A DNA stretch of 64,000 bases. Origin: Actinacidiphila cocklensis (GTDB lineage: Bacteria > Actinomycetota > Actinomycetes > Streptomycetales > Streptomycetaceae). Shown in pieces: positions 1-8,600 of the stretch. A program made the position numbers and the translations under genes. Every line of letters starts with the position of its first letter. The stretch's first letter is position 1. A model generated the notes under the pieces. It was not told where the DNA came from and made no database searches. It saw only the letters and a list, made by a program, of their open reading frames with translations. The stretch covers positions 1-64,000 of the forward strand of contig NZ_CAJSLV010000061.1 of assembly GCF_907177275.1 (NCBI RefSeq). The letters run 5' to 3'.

Positions 1-661
1 CGCCCGTACCGGCGCCGGCGGCAGCGGGCCGCGGCGGGCGCTCGTAGCGCACGCCGGAGGCGCCGGCGGCCGCGCCGGGGAGGTCGATGGAGCGGGCCTG
101 CTCGCGGTCCACCGCCGTGTGGATGGACTCCGCGGCCCCCGACGGGTCGGGCACCCCCTGGTCGAGGAAGAGTGCGGGCAGGCCGCCGCCGTAGCCCTGG
201 CCGACCGCGCGGACCTTCCAGGCGGTCTGGCGGCGGTACAGCTCGACGGCTAGCAGGGCGGTCTCCGCGCCGAGCCCGGTGATCGTGAAGCCGGCTATCG
301 CGGTGCCGTCCGGAGCGGTGACGGCGAGCCGGGGGGCAGGGGCGGCGCCGAAGTCGGCGGGTGCCCCCGGGCGGGCCGCGGCGCCGGGCAGCGCGAGCAG
401 CACGTGCACCCGGTGCACGGCCGGCGGCATCGCGCCCAGGTCCACCGCGAGCCGGTGGTCCGCGGCGGCCTGCCGCGGCACTTCGACCCCCGCGAGCTGC
501 GGCACACCGGGGTGCGCGAGCCACTCGCCGTCGCCGACGACCCGGCCCGCCTCGTCGCCCAGCGTGACCGCGGCCACCACCGGTGTGCCCGCCGACACCC
601 GGATCTCCAGCCGGTTGCCCGGCAGCGGATGGTTCTGCCCACGGACCAGTTCGGCCGTCAT
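1..661 (-). CDS. TerD-family protein, 3' end cut by window edge
   Basis: Partial gene; about 220 N-terminal residues are present and the rest lies beyond base 1. The visible protein has the Streptomyces TerD/stress-protein pattern: a stretch reading TGLGAETALLAVELYRR followed by WKVRAVGQGYGGG, the typical strand pair of a TerD domain. It then runs into a Pro/Ala-rich linker (YERPPRP), which suggests a longer multidomain member of the family. TerD domains bind calcium and occur in tellurite and general stress loci; the biochemical role is unsettled. The ATG at 661 has GGAG directly upstream, closer than usual, so the start is only probable. A second TerD gene lies just upstream in the same orientation, suggesting co-expression. 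Confidence 0.8.
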   Translation of the reverse strand, partial: MTAELVRGQNHPLPGNRLEIRVSAGTPVVAAVTLGDEAGRVVGDGEWLAHPGVPQLAGVEVPRQAAADHRLAVDLGAMPPAVHRVHVLLALPGAAARPGAPADFGAAPAPRLAVTAPDGTAIAGFTITGLGAETALLAVELYRRQTAWKVRAVGQGYGGGLPALFLDQGVPDPSGAAESIHTAVDREQARSIDLPGAAAGASGVRYERPPRPAAAGAGTG

Positions 662-726
662 CTCCGCCGCCCCCGTCTTCTTCCTGTGTGTGGTGAACTG
701 CTACGGCCCTGCGGCCGGACCCGCCG

Positions 727-1305
727 TCAGAGGGCGGGGAGGATGGCCGGGATCAGGTCCTGGAACGTCCGGCCGTTGGCCGGGGTGCCGATCGCCGTCA
801 TCGACCAGCCGGCCGCACCGCGCTGCACCTTGGCCATGATCTGCGCGGTGTAGGAGCCGCCGCCGGTGAGCGTGTAGCGGGCCAGCTCCTGGCCGTTGGT
901 CTCGTCCACCAGCCGGCAGAACGCGTTCTCCACCTCGGCGAAGGTCTGGCCGGTGAAGGAGTTGACGGTGAAGATGATCTGGTCGACGTGCACCGGGACC
1001 CGGGACAGGTCGACGATGATCGACTCGTCGTCGCCGCCCTGGCCGACGCCGCCGACCAGGTTGTCGCCGGTGTGCCGGACGGAGCCGTCGTCGCTGGTGA
1101 GGTGGCGGAAGAACACCACGTCCACCGGCTGCTTGTCGGCGAAGAGCACCGCGGAGGCGTCCAGGTCGATCTCCCTGGTGCGGCTGCCGAACAGGCCGCG
1201 ACGCGGCGCCGCCTTCCAGCCGAGCCCCATCCTGACCGCCGTCAACGAGCCTCCGTCGGCCTTGCTCAGGCTGATCTTCTGGCCCTTGGTCATGTTGACC
1301 GTCAC
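727..1305 (-). CDS. TerD-family calcium-binding stress protein
   Basis: A compact single-domain TerD protein of 192 residues. Recognisable stretches are LTAVRMGLGW near the N-terminus, IDLDASAVLF, the acidic GGVGQGGDDESI calcium-site segment, and FAEVENAFCRLVD, followed by a C-terminal RTFQDLIPAIL tail. The GTG at 1305 (MTVNMTKGQ) is chosen because GAGAGGGG lies about 7 nt upstream; an internal ATG at 1293 is the alternative. TerD proteins are cytoplasmic or membrane-associated and belong to tellurite/stress response systems; S. coelicolor homologues affect differentiation, but the molecular activity is not defined. It probably shares a transcript with the downstream TerD-like gene ending at the window edge. 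Confidence 0.9.
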   Translation of the reverse strand: MTVNMTKGQKISLSKADGGSLTAVRMGLGWKAAPRRGLFGSRTREIDLDASAVLFADKQPVDVVFFRHLTSDDGSVRHTGDNLVGGVGQGGDDESIIVDLSRVPVHVDQIIFTVNSFTGQTFAEVENAFCRLVDETNGQELARYTLTGGGSYTAQIMAKVQRGAAGWSMTAIGTPANGRTFQDLIPAILPAL

Positions 1306-1414
1306 GCGCTTGCCCCTCTCACCCGTCACCTGATGTGTGCGGTTGTTGCCCCGCACCCTAACAAGACGCGGACCGACCGTATCCCGGTTCGTCCGGTGCC
1401 GATTTCCGCCGGAG

Positions 1415-3508
1415 TCACGCCATTCCCGCATCCCTCATCTGGCGCAACTCCTTCTTCAGGTCCCCCAGTTCGTCCCGGATTCTGGCGGCCACCTCGAACT
1501 GCAGCTCCGCCGCCGCCGAGTGCATCTGGTCGGTCAGCTGGCCGATGAGGTCGGCCAGTTCCTCGGCGGGCAGCGCGCCGCCCGTGCGCTTGCCGGCCTT
1601 CGCCGACAGGCCGGGCACCGGGGCCTTGCCACGCGAGCGCTGCCGCCCGGAGCCGAGCAGCTCCTCGGTGTCGGCGTCCTCGCGCGCGAAGGAGTCCAGG
1701 ATGCCGGCGATCTTCTTGCGCAGCGGCTGCGGGTCGACTCCGCGCTCGGTGTTGTACGCGATCTGCTTCTCGCGGCGGCGGTTGGTCTCCTCGATCGCCC
1801 GCTCCATGCCGGGGGTGATCCGGTCGGCGTACATGTGGACCTGGCCGGACACGTTACGGGCCGCGCGGCCGATGGTCTGGATCAGCGAGGTGCCGGACCG
1901 CAGGAAGCCCTCCTTGTCGGCGTCCAGGATCGCCACCAGCGACACCTCGGGCAGGTCGAGGCCCTCACGCAGCAGGTTGATGCCGACCAGCACGTCGTAC
2001 TCGCCGGCCCGCAGCTCCTGCAGCAGCTCCACCCGGCGCAGGGTGTCGATGTCGCTGTGCAGGTAGCGGACCTGGATGCCCAGCTCCAGCAGGTAGTCGG
2101 TCAGGTCCTCGGCCATCTTCTTGGTCAGCGTGGTGACCAGGACGCGCTCGTCCTTCTCGGTGCGCAGCCTGATCTCGTGCACCAGGTCATCGATCTGGCC
2201 CTCGGTGGGCTTGACCACCACCTCGGGGTCGATCAGGCCGGTCGGGCGGATGATCTGCTCGACCACGCCGTCGCCGCGGGACAGCTCGTACGGCCCGGGC
2301 GTCGCCGACAGGTAGACGCTCTGGCCGACCCTGGTCAGGAACTCCTCCCACTTCAGCGGCCGGTTGTCCAGTGCGGACGGCAGCCGGAAGCCGTGGTCGA
2401 CCAGGGTGCGCTTGCGGGACGCGTCGCCCTCGTACATCGCGCCGATCTGCGGCACGGTGACATGCGACTCGTCGATGACCAGCAGGAAGTCCTCGGGGAA
2501 GTAGTCGATGAGGGTGTCGGGCGCGCTGCCCTGCTCGCGACCGTCGATGTGCCGCGAGTAGTTCTCGATGCCGGAGCAGCTGCCGATCTGCCGCATCATC
2601 TCGATGTCGTACGTGGTGCGCATCCGCAGCCGCTGGGCCTCCAGCAGCTTGCCCTGCTTCTCCATCAGCGCGAGCTGGCCCTCCAGCTCCTTCTCGATCC
2701 CGGCGATGGCCCGTTCCATCCGCTCGGGACCTGCCACGTAGTGGGTGGCGGGGAAGACGTAGATCTGCTCGTCCTCGGTGATGACCTCGCCGGTCAGCGG
2801 GTGCAGCGTGTACAGCGCCTCGATCTCGTCGCCGAACATCTCGATCCGGACGGCCAGCTGCTCGTACACCGGGAAGATCTCCACGGTGTCGCCGCGCACC
2901 CGGAAGGTGCCGCGGGTGAACGCCATGTCGTTGCGCGTGTACTGGATGTCGACGAAGCGGCGCAGCAGCTGGTCGCGGTCGATGACGTCGCCGACCTTGA
3001 GCCGCACCATCCGGTCGATGTACTCCTGCGGGGTGCCCAGGCCGTAGATGCAGGACACCGAGGCGACCACGACGACGTCGCGCCTGGTCAGCAGGGAATT
3101 GGTGGCGGAGTGCCGGAGCCGCTCCACCTCCTCGTTGATCGAGGAGTCCTTCTCGATGTAGGTGTCCGTCTGCGGGACGTACGCCTCGGGCTGGTAGTAG
3201 TCGTAGTACGAGACGAAGTACTCGACCGCGTTGTTGGGCAGCAGCTCGCGGAACTCGTTGGCCAGCTGTGCCGCGAGGGTCTTGTTGGGCGCCATCACCA
3301 GGGTGGGGCGCTGCAGCCGCTCGATCATCCACGCCGTCGTGGCGGACTTGCCGGTGCCGGTCGCGCCGAGCAGCACCACGTCCTGCTCGCCCGCGCGGAT
3401 GCGCCGCTCCAGGTCGTCGATGGCCGCGGGCTGGTCGCCACTGGGCTGGAAGGGACTGACGACCTCGAAGGGCGCCACGGTGCGTTCGATGTCTGATACG
3501 GGCCGCAT
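1415..3508 (-). CDS. uvrB: UvrABC excinuclease subunit B
   Basis: Full-length UvrB (697 aa), the damage-verification helicase of nucleotide excision repair that receives DNA from UvrA and recruits UvrC. Visible features: Walker A GATGTGKS at residues 48-55, the beta-hairpin region YYDYYQPEAYVP near residue 100 used to probe damaged strands, VIDESH as motif II, helicase motif VI in QTIGRAARN, and a C-terminal UVR motif (about residues 645-690) that contacts UvrC. The ATG start at 3508 gives the usual MRPVSDIERT N-terminus. It is monocistronic-looking, with 69 nt to the upstream gene and about 110 nt to the TerD gene downstream. uvrA and uvrC are not in the window. Confidence 0.98.
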   Translation of the reverse strand: MRPVSDIERTVAPFEVVSPFQPSGDQPAAIDDLERRIRAGEQDVVLLGATGTGKSATTAWMIERLQRPTLVMAPNKTLAAQLANEFRELLPNNAVEYFVSYYDYYQPEAYVPQTDTYIEKDSSINEEVERLRHSATNSLLTRRDVVVVASVSCIYGLGTPQEYIDRMVRLKVGDVIDRDQLLRRFVDIQYTRNDMAFTRGTFRVRGDTVEIFPVYEQLAVRIEMFGDEIEALYTLHPLTGEVITEDEQIYVFPATHYVAGPERMERAIAGIEKELEGQLALMEKQGKLLEAQRLRMRTTYDIEMMRQIGSCSGIENYSRHIDGREQGSAPDTLIDYFPEDFLLVIDESHVTVPQIGAMYEGDASRKRTLVDHGFRLPSALDNRPLKWEEFLTRVGQSVYLSATPGPYELSRGDGVVEQIIRPTGLIDPEVVVKPTEGQIDDLVHEIRLRTEKDERVLVTTLTKKMAEDLTDYLLELGIQVRYLHSDIDTLRRVELLQELRAGEYDVLVGINLLREGLDLPEVSLVAILDADKEGFLRSGTSLIQTIGRAARNVSGQVHMYADRITPGMERAIEETNRRREKQIAYNTERGVDPQPLRKKIAGILDSFAREDADTEELLGSGRQRSRGKAPVPGLSAKAGKRTGGALPAEELADLIGQLTDQMHSAAAELQFEVAARIRDELGDLKKELRQMRDAGMA

Positions 3509-3577
3509 GCCACCACGGTACGACCACCCACCGACAATCGGCCGGGGCCGCCGCGGTGCGGGACCCCGGCCCGCGGG

Positions 3578-4567
3578 TCAGCCGCCGCCGGGGAAGACCG
3601 CGATGCGGTCCCACAGGCCGTGCGGCCCGGTGTCGAGGGCGGTCCGCAGCGCCGCGGCGACCTGCCCGGGGCGGCGGGTGAGCGCGTCCTGCGGGACGCC
3701 GATCACCCGAAGGCCCAGCCTGGCCAGCCGCTCGTGGCGGCCCCCGGCGGGCGGCCGGCCGGCGCCGGCCGCTGCCAGGGCGACGCCGTCCCGCGGCCAG
3801 TACGCGTCGGGCGATCCGAGGAAGGCCCCGTCCAGCCGCAGCACGGGGCGCCACAGCGGGGTGCGGACGCCGCAGCCGCGCACCAGCGCCCGCAGCTGGT
3901 CGGGGACCGGCCCCCGGGACCCGGCACGCAGCTCGCGCAGGGTCTCCGCGACGCCCGCCTTCCCGGCCAGGCCCTCGGCCCGCAGCTCCTCGGCCAGCAC
4001 TTCGAGGCCCACGCCGCGCTCGGCGACCACCTCGGTGAGCACCGAGCGCACCCACAGCGGATCGCAGGAGGCCCGCACGGCGTCCACCGCGGCCCGCGCC
4101 ACCGGCACCACGGGCAGGCCCTCGGCCGACTGCGCCCGGGGCAGCGCGGGCACGGTGTGCACCCGCACCCAGGTGTGGGTGCGGACCCCGCGGTCACGGG
4201 GCACCAGAACGTCCACGACCGCGCTGCCCGCCGCGTTCGTGAAGGGGGCCGCGGACAGGCCGTGCAGGGCGAGCGCGGCGGCGCCGGTGAGCAGCGCGCC
4301 GCCCGCGGGGTGCCGCGGCTCGCCGGGACCGGCCTGCGGGTGGCCCGCGTAGGCCAGGGCGGCCCTGCACCGCTGCTCCGCGGTCAGCCCGCCGGTCCCC
4401 AGCACGATCACCCGGGGCAGCACGCGCTGCCAGCGCCCGCCGGGGCGGCACAGGTTGCGCACCGCGTTGGCCGGTACGCCGATCACGGCGAGCTGGCCGG
4501 TGGTGACGACCTGGTGCTGCTCCCGGGCGAGGCGGCCCAGGGCGTCGGCGTATACGGTTCTGGTCAT
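3578..4567 (-). CDS. AbiEi-like N-terminal domain protein, orphan
   Basis: A 329-residue actinobacterial protein. The first ~60 residues fit the AbiEi_4 winged-helix antitoxin-like fold: LAREQHQVVTTGQLAVIGV followed by GGRWQRVLPRVIVL. The middle (residues 90-200) is Ala/Val-rich with ALHGLSAAPF and VDVLVPRDRGVRTH segments usual in this family. The C-terminus (DAYWPRDGVALAAAG, RLGLRVIGVP) looks like the Vsr/DUF559-type nuclease core found in related proteins, but the acidic catalytic residues expected after the strand are replaced by alanines. No AbiEii-type nucleotidyltransferase toxin lies beside it, so a toxin-antitoxin role is not supported. It is divergent from ogt. Function unknown; a DNA-binding role is an inference. 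Confidence 0.75.
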   Translation of the reverse strand: MTRTVYADALGRLAREQHQVVTTGQLAVIGVPANAVRNLCRPGGRWQRVLPRVIVLGTGGLTAEQRCRAALAYAGHPQAGPGEPRHPAGGALLTGAAALALHGLSAAPFTNAAGSAVVDVLVPRDRGVRTHTWVRVHTVPALPRAQSAEGLPVVPVARAAVDAVRASCDPLWVRSVLTEVVAERGVGLEVLAEELRAEGLAGKAGVAETLRELRAGSRGPVPDQLRALVRGCGVRTPLWRPVLRLDGAFLGSPDAYWPRDGVALAAAGAGRPPAGGRHERLARLGLRVIGVPQDALTRRPGQVAAALRTALDTGPHGLWDRIAVFPGGG

Positions 4568-4725
4568 GGCCGCACCTTCCCCGCTGGTGAGCCGCCGGCT
4601 ACCTGCTGTGACGGACTTGGTACGGCTTCCCGACGGTATGGGGACAGAGCCGCCGCGCGGCCCCCGGCCCGCGCTCCCCCACGGTGTCCGACGCGCTGTC
4701 AGACCCTGCGCCTAGGCTTGCCGGC

Positions 4726-5253
4726 ATGACCAGTGCTGCCTGGACCCGCTACGACGCGCCCATCGGACCGCTGCTGCTCGCGGCCACCGACGAGGGCCTG
4801 GTCCTCGTCGTCTTCAGGGCCGACGAGGTCACCGCCGCGCGGGCCGTGGAGGCGGTGGGCCGCCGGCTGGGGTGCACACCGGTGGAGGACGCGGCGCGGC
4901 TGGCACCGGTGACCGCCCAGCTCGACGAGTACTTCGCGGGCAGCCGCAAGGACTTCGACCTGCCGCTCGACTGGTCGCTGATCACCGGCTTCCAGCGGCG
5001 GGTGCTGCGCGAACTGGCCGAGGGCGTGCCGTACGGCACGGTCGTCGGCTACCAGGACCTGGCCGACCGGGTCGGCGAGCCGGACGCGGCCCGGGCGGTG
5101 GGCGGGGCGATGGGGGCCAACCCGCTGCCGGTGGTGGTGCCCTGCCACCGGGTGATCGAGAGCGGCGGCGGCATAGGTGGCTTCGGCGGCGGCCTGGAGA
5201 TCAAGCGGCATCTGCTAGCGCTCGAAGGAGTGCTGCCCGCACCGCTGTTCTGA
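4726..5253 (+). CDS. ogt: Methylated-DNA--protein-cysteine methyltransferase
   Basis: A 175-residue suicide repair enzyme that transfers the alkyl group from O6-alkylguanine (and O4-alkylthymine) to its own cysteine. The signature PCHRVI is present, giving the acceptor Cys140, followed by the GGFGGGLEIKR loop; the helix-turn-helix segment GTVVGYQDLADRVG (about 104-117) reads the DNA. The N-terminal ribonuclease-like domain starts TRYDAPIGPLLLAA. The ATG at 4726 fits the family N-terminus; a further upstream in-frame start would add 14 residues not typical of the family. Divergent from the AbiEi-like gene and convergent with the slipin gene. Whether it is Ogt or Ada-C type cannot be decided from sequence alone. 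Confidence 0.95.
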   Translation: MTSAAWTRYDAPIGPLLLAATDEGLVLVVFRADEVTAARAVEAVGRRLGCTPVEDAARLAPVTAQLDEYFAGSRKDFDLPLDWSLITGFQRRVLRELAEGVPYGTVVGYQDLADRVGEPDAARAVGGAMGANPLPVVVPCHRVIESGGGIGGFGGGLEIKRHLLALEGVLPAPLF

Positions 5254-5286
5254 CGTCCGCGCCGGCGGGACCCCGGAGCCGTACGG

Positions 5287-5309
5287 CCGCGGGGCCCGGC
5301 GGGCCGCGG
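5287..5309. terminator. Possible hairpin between convergent ogt and slipin genes
   Basis: An imperfect GC-only hairpin: CCGC and GGCCC on the left pair with GGGCC and GCGG on the right, with a 2-nt bulge. It sits in the 60-nt gap between two convergent genes, where a bidirectional terminator is expected. No T-tract. Confidence 0.4.
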
Positions 5310-5313
5310 TGGG

Positions 5314-6234
5314 CTACTCCTCCGAGGTCCGCGGGTCGGGGATCTGCAACGGGGAGGCGGTTCCCGGCAGTTCGCCGCGCCCGGCCTGCTCGACCTCGGC
5401 CGGCTCGTCCGCCGCCGCCACCTCGGGTTCCGCGGCCGGCTTCCCGCCGGCCTCGGGTCCGCCCGGCGCCGCGGAGCCCTGGGCGGCGCGGTCGAAGAAG
5501 CGCAGCAGCTCCACGGGGAAGGGCAGCACCAGCGTCGAGTTCTTCTCCGCGGCGACCTCCACCACCGTCTGCAGCATGCGCAGTTGCAGCGCCGCCGGGT
5601 TGGCGTCCATCGTCCTGGCCGCCTCGGAGAGCTTGTGCGACGCCTGGAGTTCACCGTCGGCGGTGATGATCCTGGCCCGCCGCTCGCGGTCCGCCTCGGC
5701 CTGCCGCGCCATGGAGCGCTTCATCGACTCCGGCAGCGCCACATCCTTGATCTCGACCCGGTCGATGTGCACGCCCCAGCCGGTGGCGGGGGTGGACAGC
5801 ATCAGCTCAAGGCCCTCGTGCAACTTCTCCCGCCCCGACAGCAGGTCGTCGAGATCGCTCTTGCCGATGATCGACCGCAGCGAGGTCTGGGCGACCTGGA
5901 GCATCGCGAACTGGTAGTTCTGCACGTCCACGGTCGCCCGGACCGGGTCGACGACCCGGAAGTAGAGCACCGCGTCCACCCGGACGGACACGTTGTCCCG
6001 GGTGATGCCCTCCTGCGAGGGCACCGGCATGGTGACCACCTGCATGTTGACCTTGGTCATCCGGTCCACGAAGGGCACCAGGATCCGCGGCCCGGGATTC
6101 TTGGGCAAGGAGGTCACCCGGCCGAAGCGGTAGACGACACCGCGCTCGTACTGCTTGACGACCCGGACACTGCTCATCAGCCCTATCAGGCCGATCACCG
6201 CTGCCACGACCAGCAGCACCACGACGGCTTCCAT
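5314..6234 (-). CDS. Slipin (stomatin-like SPFH/band 7 protein)
   Basis: A 306-residue SPFH-domain protein. One N-terminal transmembrane helix (VVVLLVVAAVIGLIGLMSS) precedes the band 7 core: YERGVVYRFGRV, FVDRMTKVNMQV, DAVLYFRVVDP and the helix RQAEADRERRARII, all hallmarks of slipins. The last ~80 residues are a disordered Pro/Ala/Glu-rich tail. Slipins form oligomeric rings on membrane microdomains and are linked to membrane-protein quality control; the usual partner, an NfeD protein, is not adjacent here. The start is ATG 6234 with a GGGGGA element close upstream. Probably single-gene transcription; the TPR gene upstream is 138 nt away. Confidence 0.92.
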   Translation of the reverse strand: MEAVVVLLVVAAVIGLIGLMSSVRVVKQYERGVVYRFGRVTSLPKNPGPRILVPFVDRMTKVNMQVVTMPVPSQEGITRDNVSVRVDAVLYFRVVDPVRATVDVQNYQFAMLQVAQTSLRSIIGKSDLDDLLSGREKLHEGLELMLSTPATGWGVHIDRVEIKDVALPESMKRSMARQAEADRERRARIITADGELQASHKLSEAARTMDANPAALQLRMLQTVVEVAAEKNSTLVLPFPVELLRFFDRAAQGSAAPGGPEAGGKPAAEPEVAAADEPAEVEQAGRGELPGTASPLQIPDPRTSEE

Positions 6235-6372
6235 GTCCCCCGCTCCCCTCGGTCAAGGGTGTGAAGATAACGGCAGCGCCCGCCGGCCGTACCGGCAGGG
6301 GCGCTTTCTTGACAGGAGCTTGACGAGCCGTCGGCGGTTCCCTGCCCGCCGCACCGGCGGCAGTCCGGCGAC

Positions 6373-6759
6373 CTACGCCTCGAAGCGTGCCGCGGCGAGG
6401 TAGTCGGGGCGCGGGTCGAGAGCCGCGGCCAGCCGGAAGTGCCGCTGCGCCTCGTCGGCCCGGTCGGCGCGCTGCAGCGTGCGGCCGAGCGCGAAGTGGG
6501 CGAACGCGTTGTCCGGCTCGCGCTCCAGTACGATCTGGAACTCCAGCTCGGCGGGACGCAGTTGCGCGGCGAGGAAGAAGGCGCGGGCGCGCAGCAGCCG
6601 GGCCGCGGTGTTCTCCGGGTGGGCGGCGACGACCCGGTCGAGCAGCTTGACCGCGCCGCGCGGGTCGCGCGCGGCGAGCAGCTGCTCGGCGGCGCGGAAG
6701 TCGATCACATCGGTCTCTGGGGTGCGCTCGGGCAAGTCCGCCTCCCTGACATCGGGCAC
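6373..6759 (-). CDS. Tetratricopeptide repeat protein
   Basis: A small cytoplasmic protein (about 128 aa) with two to three TPR units: EQLLAARDPRGAVKLLDRVV, ARLLRARAFFLAAQLRPAEL and FAHFALGRTLQRADRADEAQ. TPRs form helical scaffolds for protein-protein contacts; partners are unknown. The start is uncertain. I chose GTG 6759 (VPDVREADLPERTPETD) because the N-terminal DVREADLPERTP stretch is what I remember of Streptomyces homologues, but there is no clear Shine-Dalgarno. It lies between coaE and the slipin gene in the same direction, so a coaE-TPR transcript is possible (97-nt gap). Confidence 0.8.
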   Translation of the reverse strand: MPDVREADLPERTPETDVIDFRAAEQLLAARDPRGAVKLLDRVVAAHPENTAARLLRARAFFLAAQLRPAELEFQIVLEREPDNAFAHFALGRTLQRADRADEAQRHFRLAAALDPRPDYLAAARFEA

Positions 6760-6856
6760 GGCGACGAATGATCGTCTGGACAGACATACCCAACGCAGCG
6801 GTCGGCAACCGCATTCCCCGGGTGCCGCCCGCCCAGGGCCGCCACGACTGCTCCGG

Positions 6857-7471
6857 TCAGGCGGACCCTCCGGGCCCGTCCGCACGCTCCCGCAGCCGCT
6901 CCCACACCGCCCGAACCTGCCCTTCCAGCGCGTCGAGCGGGCCGTCGTTGTCGATGACCAGGTCGGCGACCGCCAGCCGTTCGGCCCTGCTCGCCTGGGC
7001 GGCCATCCGGGAGCGGGCCTCGTCCTCGGTCATGCCGCGCAGCCGCACCAGCCGGTCGAGCTGGGTCGCGGGGTCGGCGTCCACCACGACGACCAAGTCG
7101 TAGGCGGGGGCCAGGCCGTTCTCGGTGAGCAGCGGCACATCGTGCAGCACGATGTCCTCGGGTCCCGCGGCCTTCTGGAGTTCGGCGGAGCGGGCGCCGA
7201 CCAGGGGGTGGACGATCGCATTGAGCGCCTTGCGGCGGTCCTCGTCGGCGAAGACGATCGCGCCGAGCTTCGGCCGGTCGAGCGAGCCGTCGGGGGCCAG
7301 CACCCCGGTGCCGAACTCGGCGACCACCGCGGCCAGCCCCTCCGTGCCGGGCTCCACGACCTCGCGGGCGATCCGGTCGGCGTCGACCAGGATCGCCCCG
7401 TACGAGGTCAGCAGTCGCGCCACCTCGCTCTTGCCGGCCCCGATTCCGCCGGTCAGGCCAACTGTCAGCAT
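6857..7471 (-). CDS. coaE: Dephospho-CoA kinase
   Basis: A 204-residue P-loop kinase for the last step of coenzyme A synthesis, ATP-dependent phosphorylation of the 3'-hydroxyl of dephospho-CoA. The P-loop GGIGAGKS is at residues 8-15, followed by the CoaE stretch GAILVDADRIAREVVEPG, then IVHPLV and LHDVPLLTENG in the substrate/lid region. The length fits the single-domain bacterial enzyme; actinobacteria often carry an extra C-terminal domain, which is absent here. Start ATG 7471. Downstream of the PAC2 gene by 47 nt in the same direction. Confidence 0.97.
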   Translation of the reverse strand: MLTVGLTGGIGAGKSEVARLLTSYGAILVDADRIAREVVEPGTEGLAAVVAEFGTGVLAPDGSLDRPKLGAIVFADEDRRKALNAIVHPLVGARSAELQKAAGPEDIVLHDVPLLTENGLAPAYDLVVVVDADPATQLDRLVRLRGMTEDEARSRMAAQASRAERLAVADLVIDNDGPLDALEGQVRAVWERLRERADGPGGSA

Positions 7472-7518
7472 GCCGGCCAGCCTAATCGACGGCCGGCAGC
7501 CGTCCGGCGGGGCGCCGG

Positions 7519-8457
7519 TCAGCGCCCGCCGTCGTCCTCACGGTCGGCGAGGAAGCGCTCGAACTCCGCGGCGAGGTCGTCGGCGGAGGGCAGGTCGACG
7601 GGCTCGGCGATCAGGCTCTCGCGCGACTGGGACCCGGCGACCGCGTCGTACTGGCTCTCCAGGCCGCGCACCACCGACACCAGCTCGCCGTCGCCCTCGG
7701 CGACCTGCCGGTCGATCTCGACCCGCACGGTGTGCGCCTCGTTGCGCAGGGCGTGGGCGATCTCGGGCAGCACCAGGCCGGTTGCGGCCGTGATCGCCTC
7801 CAGGACGGCCAGGGCGGCGTCCGGATACGGGGAGCGGGCCAGGTAGTGCGGCACGTGGGCGGCGACACCGAGCACGTCGCGGCCGGCCTCCGCGAGCCGC
7901 AGCTCGACCAGCGCCGAGGCGCTGCCGGGCACCTGGGCCTCGTCGAACCAGGCGCGGTGACCCGGCATCAGGTCGACCCGGTTGCCGTGCGGGGTCAGCC
8001 CGACCGGGCGGGTGTGCGGCACGCCCATCGGGATGCCGTGGAAGTTGATGGCGAGCCGGACGCCGAGGCGCTCGATGACCTGGAGCACGGCGGTGGCGAA
8101 GCGCTCCCACTCCACGTCCGGCTCGGAGCCGGTGAGCAGCAGGAACGGGGTGCCGGTCGTGTCACGCACCAGATAGAGGTCGATCTCCGGTGCTTCGTAG
8201 GAAGTCCAGTGGTCGCGTTCGAAGGTCATCAGCGGGCGGCGGGCGCGGTAGTCCACCAGCCGGTCGGCGTCGAAACGGGCGATGAGCTGGTTGTCGAGCC
8301 GGTCGAGCAGCTGCTCGCTGATCTGCTGGCCGGTCTCACCGGCGTCCATGAACCCCTCGAAGTAGTACAGCAGCACGGGTCCTGCGTCCCCGACCGCTTC
8401 GTCCACGGCCTCGGCCCCGCCCGGCACGTACTCGTACAGCCCTTGCGGATCCAGCAC
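7519..8457 (-). CDS. PAC2-family protein
   Basis: A 312-residue member of the PAC2 (proteasome assembly chaperone 2-like) family conserved in actinobacteria. Characteristic segments: LLYYFEGFMDAGETGQQ, FDADRLVDYRARRP, the INFHGIPMGVPHTRP loop and GVAAHVPHYLARSPYPDAAL. Eukaryotic PAC2 helps assemble 20S proteasomes, and actinobacteria have proteasomes, but a chaperone role for the bacterial family has not been shown to my knowledge. The start is GTG 8457 with AGGAGG about 10 nt upstream. It lies just downstream of the rpsA terminator, so it probably has its own promoter in the 8458-8546 gap. Confidence 0.85.
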   Translation of the reverse strand: MLDPQGLYEYVPGGAEAVDEAVGDAGPVLLYYFEGFMDAGETGQQISEQLLDRLDNQLIARFDADRLVDYRARRPLMTFERDHWTSYEAPEIDLYLVRDTTGTPFLLLTGSEPDVEWERFATAVLQVIERLGVRLAINFHGIPMGVPHTRPVGLTPHGNRVDLMPGHRAWFDEAQVPGSASALVELRLAEAGRDVLGVAAHVPHYLARSPYPDAALAVLEAITAATGLVLPEIAHALRNEAHTVRVEIDRQVAEGDGELVSVVRGLESQYDAVAGSQSRESLIAEPVDLPSADDLAAEFERFLADREDDGGR

Positions 8458-8546
8458 GATGATCGTCCTCCTCGTTCTCTGTCACCACAACGAACAACCG
8501 CGGCCCGCCATTCCCACCTCCGCCCGGCGGGTCCGTACCACGCAAC

Positions 8547-8582
8547 GCGGCCCCGCCCCCCGAAAGTGGGGGACGGGGCCGC
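8547..8582 (-). terminator. rpsA terminator hairpin
   Basis: Near-perfect stem: GCGGCCCCG plus CCCCC on the left pairs with GGGGG and CGGGGCCGC on the right, with one bulged A and a 7-nt loop around GAAAG. It lies 18 nt past the rpsA stop codon. There is no T-tract, as is common in high-GC actinobacteria. Confidence 0.85.
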
Positions 8583-8600
8583 GACGGCTGCGGTCTGCGG

